A stretch of 7,439 nt of DNA from Deltaproteobacteria bacterium (GTDB lineage: Bacteria > Desulfobacterota > DSM-4660 > Desulfatiglandales > B25-G16). The stretch lies in NCBI GenBank assembly GCA_018400255.1, contig JAGYMO010000310.1, forward strand, positions 1 through 7,439, read 5' to 3'. Numbering within the stretch: position 1 is the first letter of the stretch; every line of letters starts with the position of its first letter. Below, one piece after another: positions 1 through 6,199 of the stretch. The position numbers and the translations under genes are program-made. The notes beneath the pieces were generated by a model. The model was not told where the DNA came from. It saw only the letters and a list, made by a program, of their open reading frames with translations, and did not search any database.

Positions 1-127
1 GATTTCTACCCAATGCGTTCATAGCTCCCATCCCAAGAATACCAATTCCAACTCCAGGACCAATAGCCCCAAGGCCTATAGCAAGCCCAGCCCCTATCAA
101 TTTGGCAACAGTTATCCATATATCCAT
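1..127 (-). CDS. atpE: ATP synthase Fo subunit c, 5' part only (runs off the window)
   Basis: Only the first 42 residues are in the window. The protein would form the membrane c-ring that rotates as ions pass through Fo. It starts MDIWITVAKLIGAG and continues into the glycine-rich first helix, with GAIGPGVGIGILG at about residues 20-32, the hallmark of subunit c. Sodium-binding rings such as that of Propionigenium carry Gln in GPGVGQG; here this position is Ile28, as in the E. coli H+ ring, so H+ coupling is inferred. The ion-binding carboxylate of helix 2 lies outside the window. An in-frame ATG five codons upstream is less likely, because GGAGG lies 8 nt before the chosen ATG. It follows atpB after 67 nt. 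Confidence 0.93.
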   Translation of the reverse strand, partial: MDIWITVAKLIGAGLAIGLGAIGPGVGIGILGMGAMNALGRN

Positions 128-135
128 TACTTTAA

Positions 136-140
136 CCTCC
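136..140 (-). promoter_or_regulatory. Ribosome binding site of atpE
   Basis: GGAGG on the minus strand lies 8 nt before the ATG at 127-125. This spacing selects that ATG over the in-frame upstream ATG, which overlaps the Shine-Dalgarno sequence itself. Confidence 0.75.
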
Positions 141-144
141 ATTT

Positions 145-157
145 TGTCCTAAGGACA
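145..157 (-). promoter_or_regulatory. Small hairpin between atpB and atpE, just before the atpE RBS
   Basis: TGTCC pairs perfectly with GGACA across a 3-nt loop; the DNA is a 13-bp palindrome with one central base. It lies in the atpB-atpE intergenic mRNA and ends about 4 nt before the GGAGG of atpE. In E. coli the atpB-atpE gap boosts atpE translation to supply about ten c subunits per complex. A similar role here is inference. There is no T-run, so it is not a terminator. Confidence 0.4.
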
Positions 158-194
158 TAGTTATATTTGTAATATCTCTCTTGTAAAACCTCTC

Positions 195-1118
195 TCATTC
201 ATCTTCCATGACAGCAGCGCAGGCAAATCCCAGGGTCAATCCACTAAATATCATTGCTTGCACAAAGCCAAAAAATGCCTCCATACCATAAAATATGGCG
301 GGAATTACCCAGGGGACAAGAAAAAGCATAATCATTACTAAAATCATCCCTGCCGTCATGTTACCAAATAGACGGAATGTAAAGCTCATCATACGGATCA
401 AGTGGCTGACTATCTCTAATAGGCCTGCGAGGACAGCCACCAATCCATTCAATAAACCACCTATGCCCGCCTTTATATTGCCGGTAAATATCAATTTAAT
501 TGCCTGCCAAAGAGGACCGAAATGAAAGAAAGTTGCAAGATACGAAACTCCCTTGGCCTTGAATCCCCAGTATTCAACAAAGCAAAAAGACACCACTGCA
601 AGTGCTGCAGGGATATTAAGATCAGTATTCGCATTACGTAATAAAGGCTCTCCATTTACAAGAATAGTTTCAAAGCCCGGTATAAGACTTACCCAAGCAT
701 TGGTCACAACAAAGAGAAATATGGTTGTACAAACAGAAAAAAACCACCTTCCATGTTTCTCGCCCGCCGGGTCCTCAATAAAATGTGCTGCTGCTTCGAC
801 AATGAGTTCTAAAAAGTTTTGTAATCCGGAAGGCACAAGTTTCATCTTGCGCGTTCCAATGAAAAAAATACCAACTAACACTAAAATACTTATCCACGCA
901 GTAATCATAGTATTGGTTACAGGGACGTTATGAAATGGTCTCTCAGGGGCAGGGTGATACTTTGGAGACTCAACATTAAGGAAGCTTATGGGTTTCAATC
1001 CAACTATTCCACTGCCTACCTCGCTACCGATAAAGCTGATACTGATCATGACTAAAAAAGTAACAACAATCAGTGTTATCTTTAAAGAAAACCCTAACAT
1101 GCGTTTTTTTTCGGTCAT
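195..1118 (-). CDS. atpB: ATP synthase Fo subunit a
   Basis: This 307-residue membrane protein is the Fo stator subunit that carries the two proton half-channels next to the c-ring. The diagnostic helix reads SFTFRLFGNMTAG, placing the essential arginine at R249 (E. coli R210). E235 lies 14 residues earlier, matching E. coli E196. The last helix, FVQAMIFSGLTLGF, carries Q287 (E. coli Q252). The E. coli E219 position is Met258 here, and a Glu (E280) sits near where E. coli has H245, resembling the known covariation at these sites. Hydrophobic segments fall near 12-31, 70-88, 128-147, 168-184, 216-240 and 251-300. The protein is somewhat longer than E. coli subunit a (271), with a hydrophobic N-terminal segment. 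The ATG follows GAGGA and overlaps the upstream stop as ATGA, so translational coupling is likely. Confidence 0.96.
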   Translation of the reverse strand: MTEKKRMLGFSLKITLIVVTFLVMISISFIGSEVGSGIVGLKPISFLNVESPKYHPAPERPFHNVPVTNTMITAWISILVLVGIFFIGTRKMKLVPSGLQNFLELIVEAAAHFIEDPAGEKHGRWFFSVCTTIFLFVVTNAWVSLIPGFETILVNGEPLLRNANTDLNIPAALAVVSFCFVEYWGFKAKGVSYLATFFHFGPLWQAIKLIFTGNIKAGIGGLLNGLVAVLAGLLEIVSHLIRMMSFTFRLFGNMTAGMILVMIMLFLVPWVIPAIFYGMEAFFGFVQAMIFSGLTLGFACAAVMEDE

Positions 1119-1417
1119 AATTGTTCCTCTTTATTGCTTTTATTCTTTGAACTTATAGGTGGTTTACCTGCACGTATCTTTTTTTCTGCATCATAATGTT
1201 CAATCTTCTTGGCCTCATTCAAAAAGGGACGTACCATTTGGTAAACACCGTATGCCATTATTATAGTTCCTATAGCAAGGCCAACGAGCGCGCAGGAAGG
1301 AAAATCATGCTCCAGCTTAGTGTCAAACCAAAACCCTGCTGCAGTTGGTATCAGAAGACTTATTGGAACATAAAACCCCACCGCCAATAGCTGAAAGGCT
1401 GTAGACCATTTTTTCAA
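1115..1417 (-). CDS. AtpZ/AtpI-family ATP synthase accessory membrane protein
   Basis: This 100-residue protein has two predicted membrane helices (about 7-30 and 39-64) and a charged Lys-rich C-terminal tail (about 68-100). The turn between the helices contains GFWFDTKL, matching the G-x-W-x-D signature of the small AtpZ/AtpI family found at the head of many atp operons. Members are thought to help c-ring assembly or Mg2+/Ca2+ supply; that role comes from the family and is not shown here. The start is TTG at 1417-1415, with an in-frame TAA directly before it, so no earlier start exists. The Shine-Dalgarno site is weak (AAGG, 7 nt upstream). The stop overlaps atpB by 4 nt. Whether to call it AtpZ or AtpI cannot be settled by eye; no second I-type gene is present upstream. 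Confidence 0.85.
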   Translation of the reverse strand: MKKWSTAFQLLAVGFYVPISLLIPTAAGFWFDTKLEHDFPSCALVGLAIGTIIMAYGVYQMVRPFLNEAKKIEHYDAEKKIRAGKPPISSKNKSNKEEQL

Positions 1418-1574
1418 TTAAATACCTTGTGAATCCTGTAAAGATTAACCTTCATTCGATTGCCTTCTCTGGCCCTTAAGGCAGAAACTTTTAGCTTAAT
1501 TTGAGATCTCGTTAATTCGACCCCTCATTGTTTCTCGCTTATGCCTTGATTCTAAACCTATTATTGTAAATACA

Positions 1575-1595
1575 TTATTGCAATAAGGCACCTTA
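1575..1595. repeat. Two overlapping short palindromes in the atp leader region
   Basis: TTATTGCAATAA (1575-1586) is a perfect 12-bp palindrome. It overlaps TAAGG-CA-CCTTA (1584-1595), a 5-bp inverted repeat. They lie about 160-180 bp upstream of the atp operon start. They could be an operator or may be chance in AT-rich DNA; no known regulator consensus (e.g. FNR) matches. Confidence 0.3.
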
Positions 1596-1870
1596 CTCAT
1601 TAATGAACAAACTACACCCATTTATATTTGGGCATAGTTTTTCTTTGAACCTGTTTTGTTCTAAAATAGGTGGAAATACCCAATATATGCTTCTTTCAGC
1701 TTATTAGGATTCTAGAAATTAGGGGCTATGGCAGTTCTATCCAGGGGCGATTGGCTATGATATTTGAGGTCTTGTTTAGCAGCTCAATAGTATTTTTGCA
1801 CAGATAAAAGGTATCTAATTGCAAGAGGGGTTTAGTCATGGGTTCTGACAAAGGTATTAATATAACCAAG

Positions 1871-1913
1871 GCTTTCCCGAGGTGTGAAAATTTAAAAATT
1901 GCCTCGGGAAGGC
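1871..1913. repeat. Strong GC-rich stem-loop in intergenic DNA
   Basis: GCTTTCCCGAGG (1871-1882) pairs with CCTCGGGAAGGC (1902-1913), giving 12 bp with one G-T wobble. The 19-nt loop is AT-rich and holds an internal AATT/AATT repeat. Neither side is followed by a T-run, so it is not a canonical intrinsic terminator. It lies about 390 bp beyond the kinase stop and about 450 bp before the atp operon start. An RNA processing element, an sRNA part or a repeat-family hairpin are all possible. Confidence 0.5.
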
Positions 1914-2080
1914 ATAGTATAGAATGTTTTTGCTCGTTATCCTACCTTCAAAACAAAATGGATATAGAGGCAGTTTCTTGATCGCTTTAGCCAAAATTTT
2001 CCATTTCCAGCAAAACGAATTGCGGAATAGGAAACAATGTATAAACTCAAATAATTATTTAGTAACTATTCATGTATATT

Positions 2081-2233
2081 GCCACAAAGGCACCAGGCCT
2101 CAAAGAGTATGAAATTACTGCATTGATGGGCCTGCTTGATATGCGGCGTATAAATAGTAGTGAGAAAACCTGGCCAAATATGTAGTGTTATAGTGATAAT
2201 AGTGTTTTCTTCGTGTCTTCGTGTCTCAGTGGC
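2081..2233. repeat. 153-bp element bounded by imperfect inverted repeats (MITE-like or dispersed intergenic repeat)
   Basis: The left end starts GCCACAAAGGCACC and continues to CAAAGAG at about 2107. The right end, read on the minus strand from 2233, starts GCCACTGAGACACGAAG and continues to CGAAGAA. Roughly 18-19 of 28 positions match, and both ends share the GCCACnnAGnCAC core. The right end contains a tandem CTTCGTGT. No ORF lies inside. From memory, CACAAAG/CACGAAG-type motifs recur in the intergenic DNA of several environmental bacteria. A related fragment occurs at 5485-5527. Copy number in this genome is unknown from the window. Confidence 0.45.
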
Positions 2234-2303
2234 TGAACAGATCAATTATTTAATGAATTAAGGCCAACTAAGCATATGATTTATGGGCAGCAGGTGCTTC
2301 ATG

Positions 2304-5204
2304 TTAATCTCTCTGCAGTATTCCAACAATTGTAGTTCCTTTACCAGGCCCGGAAGAAATCCTTAGTTCCCCTCCAATCAGCGCTAATCGCTCTCGCATG
2401 GAAATAAGGCCGAGGGTCTTTGTATTAATCGAGGAACCAAAAAATTTATCTACCTCGAACCCGACACCATTATCCTCGATAACAAACTTTATGCTGTTCT
2501 CAGATGACGTAAGTTCAAGCCTTACCTCGTTTGCACGGCTGTGTTTAAGGATATTATTCAGCCCTTCCTGGAAAAGCCTATATATGGTGATGTTCGCGAT
2601 AGATGGCAAGGGCTTTTGGATTTCATCAAAATCATAGCAAACATTAATCTCTGAATAGGATTTGAAATCCTCACAAAGCCCTTCCAATGAGGCGATAAGC
2701 CCCAGGTCCTCAATCTGAGGGGGGTGGAGTGCATGGGAAAACTCCCTGATTTCAGATATTACTTTAGCTAAAAGGCCTGAAAGCTCTGTTAATTGATCCT
2801 TTACAACAGGTAGGTCCTTAGGTGTCTTTTTATTAACCCTGGAAAGTCCCATCTTCAGCGCAAATAGTAGCTGTCCAATATTATCATGAATCTCCCGCGA
2901 TAAAGACTCCCTTTCCTTTTCTTCGATCTCTATCACCTGTCCTGTCAGGACCCTTATCTGCTCCTCAGCCTTTTTCGTATGAGTTATGTCTTGAAGGGTT
3001 TCTACAGCGCCGATTATGTTCCCCTCCAAATCTTTAAGTGGAGCTGCCGTAAAAAAGAGCCACTTTTCACCACGCCCTAGTAAATCTAAATAATCTACAG
3101 CCTCATGGGCTCCCTCTATGAGGTCAGATACTTTATAATTAATTGGGTACCATCGATTAATCTCATCGATTTTTCCATCAACCAGCAGATCAACCATGCA
3201 CGGCCTTGCGTTAGAATAAAACGCTTTCCACTGCTCGTTTTTACCAGCTATATCTTTGTTTTTAATTCCACTGTACTCCTCTAATGCCCTATTCCAGTAA
3301 ACAACTTTATGATCTTTGTCGATAACAAACGTTGGAATAGGCAAGCCATGTAATATACCCTTAAATTTTTCTTCACTCTTTTTGATCTCACCCTCTGCTT
3401 GTTTGCGCTTTTCCTCCAATTCTAACCCTAGAAGGGCAAGGGCGATATCGGTTGCTACCTCCTTGAACAGGCCTTGCTCTTCTTCATCCAAAGCAAAGTT
3501 CCTTGGAGTAGAAGCTGTCAGCACTCCATATACCTTATCGCCGCATTCAAGCGGGGCTGTTATAGCCCCTCCCCCTTTATGCGTTTCCAAGAGTGGACAA
3601 TCAGGACACGTAGACAGAGGGTTTACAGTTACTATAACTTGCAACCGCGACAACGCCCTCCGAGCACAATCAGGCAAATTACCACGTTCTAGGTGATCTA
3701 TAGTGGATGCAAATTTTTCCCCCAACCCGGCTTCGGCCGCTGTCACAAATTCATTTGACTCATCAAAGAGGGCAACCCAGGCCTGGTAATACCCTCGGTT
3801 ATCTATCAAATTTTCACAAGCCCCTTTAAGCAGGGCGTATCTATCCCTCTCATGGGTAATGATTTGGTTTACCTTTCGAATTGAGCGAAGCACTAAGTTC
3901 AGATGTTCTATTCTCTCCTCTGCTAATTTACGCTGGGCAACTTCCTTGGCCAAGGTATCCCGAGAAACACTAGTTTCATGCAAGTCTGCCGTCATTTTAT
4001 TAAATGAGCTAACAAGATAACCTATTTCATCCATTGATTCATATTTAATATTCATAGGTCTCAGATCACCTTCGGCAATCTGTAAAGCAGACTGCGAAAG
4101 CTCAACAATAGGCCTGGCAAACCTCCTGGAAATGATCAGGGCAAGCACAGAAGCCAGTAAGCCAATAATCAATCCTGTAAAAAGTGTATTTTTGCGTATT
4201 ATATATGCGCCTTTATAAGCCTCAGAAACAGGTTCACTTACAAAAACTCCCCATCCCCAATAATCAAAATCACCATCCCTTTTTAATGAAAAATGAGCGC
4301 TTATAACCTTCTGTCCCCTGTCATTCTTATACTCTGAAATGCCAGTCCTTCCAGCGAGTAGCTCCCTTATGACGGGATATTCAGCAAGGCGGTGCAGGGT
4401 AAGAAATTCATTTTTATCTGGGCCGGCGATAATCTCTCCTTTCCTGTTAAGCAAATAGGCGTGGTTATCTCCTACCGCCCTTTCATCCAATACCCTAACC
4501 CTTGCTATTATATGGTCCATGCTTACCCTTGTCGTCAAAACGCCGATACTGTCGCCTTCTTCTTTCACCCTTATTGGCGCATTAAATCCGATTACGAGCT
4601 TTCCTCCGGCGGCCTCTGAACGGTAGGCATCTAATGAAATAACCTCGCCCCATTTACTTTTAATTGCCTTTTGAAACCAGGGTTTATCAGCCCTCGATTT
4701 GCCTATTAATTCTTTTCTCGTGCATGCCACAATTGTACCCTCAGAGTTCAGAACAGAAATCGCATTGTAATAGGGATAGATACGCACTGCCTCCTCAATA
4801 AATTGTTGCTTTGCCTTATTGTCGCCTCCTTTAAAGATTTCAGCCAAGGAAAACAACTTAATATCCTGATATCGGGAATTTATATAGTAGGTTATCTTTT
4901 TGCCGCAATCCCTAGCAAGATCGCTCAGATGAGCCTTAGTCTTTTTTTCTAACTGGCTTCTACTAACTAAAAACGAGAAAACACCGCCTATTCCCATAGG
5001 AAGAAGAGATAGAAAGAGAAAATAAAGAAGCAGTTTCTTACCAATTCCAAACGCAATAGGTCTTTTAACACGATAAATAGGACTGTTTGGATCTTCTTCT
5101 TGCCTTTTCTTCCCCCGTGTGAATGGCAGAAATAAGAAGCCCTTTTTTAAAAGGTGGAAAAGATAATGCATTGAGTAGTTATCTCGATTGTTTTTGCGTT
5201 CCAT
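2304..5204 (-). CDS. Membrane sensor histidine kinase (Cache-HAMP-GAF-PAS-HisKA_3-HATPase)
   Basis: This 966-residue kinase senses signals through a periplasmic domain and two cytoplasmic domains. Visible order: a basic cytoplasmic N-terminus of about 55 residues; TM1 (56-80); a Cache-like periplasmic domain (about 85-332, with KPWF near 174-177); TM2 (340-359); HAMP (360-412); a short coiled coil; GAF (about 445-595) with cysteines C513, C533, C536 and C554, including CPDC; and PAS/PAC (about 610-745, WNRALEEYSG, then FTAAPLKD...GAVETLQDIT). The HisKA_3 dimerization helix has REIHDNIGQ with phosphoacceptor H773. The NarX/DesK-type ATPase domain shows QEGLNNILKHS (N884), EDNGVGF (D911) and a GPGKGT loop (952-957). 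All catalytic motifs look intact. The ATG follows AAAAGGTG at 5 nt. HisKA_3 kinases usually pair with NarL/LuxR-type regulators, but none is nearby. The divergent receivers at 6200-7101 lack the acceptor Asp. Confidence 0.95.
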   Translation of the reverse strand: MERKNNRDNYSMHYLFHLLKKGFLFLPFTRGKKRQEEDPNSPIYRVKRPIAFGIGKKLLLYFLFLSLLPMGIGGVFSFLVSRSQLEKKTKAHLSDLARDCGKKITYYINSRYQDIKLFSLAEIFKGGDNKAKQQFIEEAVRIYPYYNAISVLNSEGTIVACTRKELIGKSRADKPWFQKAIKSKWGEVISLDAYRSEAAGGKLVIGFNAPIRVKEEGDSIGVLTTRVSMDHIIARVRVLDERAVGDNHAYLLNRKGEIIAGPDKNEFLTLHRLAEYPVIRELLAGRTGISEYKNDRGQKVISAHFSLKRDGDFDYWGWGVFVSEPVSEAYKGAYIIRKNTLFTGLIIGLLASVLALIISRRFARPIVELSQSALQIAEGDLRPMNIKYESMDEIGYLVSSFNKMTADLHETSVSRDTLAKEVAQRKLAEERIEHLNLVLRSIRKVNQIITHERDRYALLKGACENLIDNRGYYQAWVALFDESNEFVTAAEAGLGEKFASTIDHLERGNLPDCARRALSRLQVIVTVNPLSTCPDCPLLETHKGGGAITAPLECGDKVYGVLTASTPRNFALDEEEQGLFKEVATDIALALLGLELEEKRKQAEGEIKKSEEKFKGILHGLPIPTFVIDKDHKVVYWNRALEEYSGIKNKDIAGKNEQWKAFYSNARPCMVDLLVDGKIDEINRWYPINYKVSDLIEGAHEAVDYLDLLGRGEKWLFFTAAPLKDLEGNIIGAVETLQDITHTKKAEEQIRVLTGQVIEIEEKERESLSREIHDNIGQLLFALKMGLSRVNKKTPKDLPVVKDQLTELSGLLAKVISEIREFSHALHPPQIEDLGLIASLEGLCEDFKSYSEINVCYDFDEIQKPLPSIANITIYRLFQEGLNNILKHSRANEVRLELTSSENSIKFVIEDNGVGFEVDKFFGSSINTKTLGLISMRERLALIGGELRISSGPGKGTTIVGILQRD

Positions 5205-5417
5205 AAACTCACCTTTTCCAATGGTTTAAAGGGCACCTGACGAGATCCCCTCCCGCGAACGCTTCAGGGCTGCATGGATCATGATTTTTGTTTATGATAA
5301 AATGTTATTCTCTGCATTATGTGTGAGGTTAAACCCTGAAAGTTTCAAAAGAAATCCTTAGAGCTATTAGCAAGCAATTGATTAAGATTATGAAAAGCTA
5401 AGGCTGAAAGATTTAAA

Positions 5418-5447
5418 ATTATAGGTAATTATAAGATTATATGTCAA
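5418..5447 (-). promoter_or_regulatory. Sigma70 promoter of the histidine kinase gene
   Basis: On the minus strand TTGACA (5447-5442) is followed after 18 nt by TATAAT (5423-5418). Both hexamers match the consensus perfectly and the spacer is very AT-rich. The predicted start of transcription is near 5411, giving a leader of about 207 nt before the ATG at 5204. Within that leader TTCAGGG (5263-5269) can pair with CCCTGAA (5334-5340), enclosing ATCAT/ATGAT (5278-5282 and 5294-5298). Confidence 0.65.
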
Positions 5448-5484
5448 GAAAAAGACCTCCTAATTTATTGATCCCTTTATTCTG

Positions 5485-5527
5485 CCCTTCGTGTCTTTTT
5501 GAGTGAAAATATAGCCACAAATGGCAT
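5485..5527. repeat. Fragment related to the CTTCGTGTCTT intergenic repeat
   Basis: CCCTTCGTGTCTTTTTGAGTG (5485-5505) resembles the right end of the 2081-2233 element, sharing CTTCGTGTCTT. It is followed by GCCACAAATGGC (5514-5525), which resembles the left end (GCCACAAAGGC). The two motifs sit close together in the reverse order compared with 2081-2233. It may be a decayed copy or a junction of two copies. Confidence 0.35.
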
Positions 5528-5609
5528 ATTTTTTAAATAACCTACCTAATGGAAAATACAGGTACTTTCCCTAAATCAGCGCTAAATTATTCCACTTAAA
5601 CCGATTGAT

Positions 5610-5697
5610 GGCCTAAAGATCAGGTGAACTATTCTCAACCGGGTGAAGGTATTGTTCCAAGGCAACCTTTTAAAAAGGGATATGAGAATTGGCCTAA
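5610..5697. repeat. Compound inverted repeat
   Basis: ATTCTCA (5631-5637) pairs with TGAGAAT (5683-5689). Outside lie two copies of GGCCTAA (5610-5616 and 5691-5697), whose GGCC parts are self-complementary. Inside is the 13-bp palindrome CCTTTTAAAAAGG (5666-5678). The arms are interrupted by unpaired stretches, so any RNA fold would be loose. No function is recognised. Confidence 0.3.
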
Positions 5698-5907
5698 GTA
5701 AATACGAATATATAGGCTATTGGTTCCAGGCTATAACCTCATTTTAACCTAAATTTCTAATTAACATAAAGCCTGATCTATCGAGAATCTCCTCTATCAT
5801 TGCATCATAATAATAGTCCCCGAGTTACTACATCAACTATATTCGCTGCGGAAAATATATGAGGCTTATAGGAATAATAGTCTTAGTAGGTATTATTGCT
5901 CAATCCG

Positions 5908-6023
5908 TTAAGTAATAACACCTAAACCAAACCAATGACTAATTATAAATGGGCTCAAGGTATCATTTTTAAGGGTATTGCCTTATTGATAATTTCCTTA
6001 ATTTTATGATTAGGTGTACTTAA
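5908..6023. repeat. Nested imperfect palindrome of about 116 bp
   Basis: Left arm TTAAGT-aata-ACACCTAA (5908-5925) matches the reverse complement of TTAGGTGTACTTAA (6010-6023) except for a 4-nt insertion. Further inward TAATTATAAAT (5940-5950) can pair with ATTTTATGATTA (6001-6012), AAGG (5957-5960) with CCTT (5996-5999), TATCA (5961-5965) with TGATA (5987-5991), and TAAGG (5970-5974) with CCTTA (5981-5985) around the loop GTATTG. The pairings are nearly concentric. This suggests one extended hairpin, such as a REP/MITE-type element or structured leader RNA, lying 177 bp before the receiver operon. Confidence 0.45.
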
Positions 6024-6187
6024 ATAATCCATTCTCAACCCGATATATATTCTAGAAGTGATGCCCAAGGCAAAACCACGGGATATTTTTTCATGCCCTA
6101 TGATGATCAAATAGGAAGAGATGGTTCAGAAAAATTTCTATAGCACTTTGAAAAACAGTTATCTCTTTAAAGGATTACTGAATTCTT

Positions 6188-6196
6188 AAGGAGGTG
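6188..6196 (+). promoter_or_regulatory. Ribosome binding site that decides the start of the first receiver gene
   Basis: AAGGAGGTG is a near-perfect Shine-Dalgarno site placed 5 nt (from AGGAGG) before the ATG at 6200. An in-frame GTG at 6194 lies inside this site and so cannot be the real start. Confidence 0.85.
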
Positions 6197-6199
6197 AAT

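Larger units (their letters stand above)
1418..2303. other. 886-bp intergenic region between the atp cluster and the histidine kinase gene
   Basis: No open frame here looks like a gene. A 62-codon frame at 1924-2112 (+) has low complexity, no good RBS, and runs into a repeat. The region must hold the promoter of the leftward atp operon, but I could not find a convincing -35/-10 pair on the minus strand. It contains two overlapping palindromes (1575-1595), a 12-bp-stem hairpin (1871-1913) and a pair of imperfect inverted repeats (2081-2233). No T-tailed terminator is obvious downstream of the kinase stop. Confidence 0.6.
5205..6199. other. 995-bp divergent intergenic region, no gene recognised
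   Basis: This gap separates the leftward kinase gene from the rightward receiver operon. I see no protein-coding frame in either strand. It holds the kinase promoter (5418-5447), a repeat fragment (5485-5527), and two compound inverted repeats (5610-5697 and 5908-6023). It also has a 10-nt direct repeat, ATTCTCAACC, at 5631-5640 and 6031-6040, exactly 400 bp apart. A small hairpin AATAATA/TATTATT lies at 5873-5897. No convincing sigma70 or sigma54 promoter for the plus-strand operon was found. The length and structure leave room for a non-coding RNA or a decayed mobile element. Confidence 0.55.

Noticed and set aside
1..127. Sodium-translocating N-ATPase cluster
   Set aside because: No AtpQ/AtpR or beta/epsilon genes precede atpB, and subunit c has Ile where sodium-type rings have Gln.
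295..933. Plus-strand open frames over the atpB region, and similar frames over the kinase gene
   Set aside because: They are antisense shadows of strongly supported minus-strand genes and show no domain pattern or RBS.
1924..2112. 62-codon plus-strand open frame as a small gene
   Set aside because: No recognisable domain, RBS poorly placed (GGAAGG about 11 nt away), no partner gene, and the 3' end lies inside the inverted-repeat element.
2261..2303. Intrinsic terminator after the kinase gene (AAGCA/TGCTT pair)
   Set aside because: The stem is only 5 bp with a 20-nt loop and no T-run on the minus strand.
6024..6190. Sigma70 or sigma54 promoter of the receiver operon
   Set aside because: TTGAAA at 6148 and TATATT at 6046 each lack a matching partner hexamer at proper spacing, and no GG/GC -24/-12 pair was seen.
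6194..6199. GTG at 6194 as start of the first receiver
   Set aside because: It lies within the Shine-Dalgarno sequence AAGGAGGTG; the ATG at 6200 has ideal spacing.
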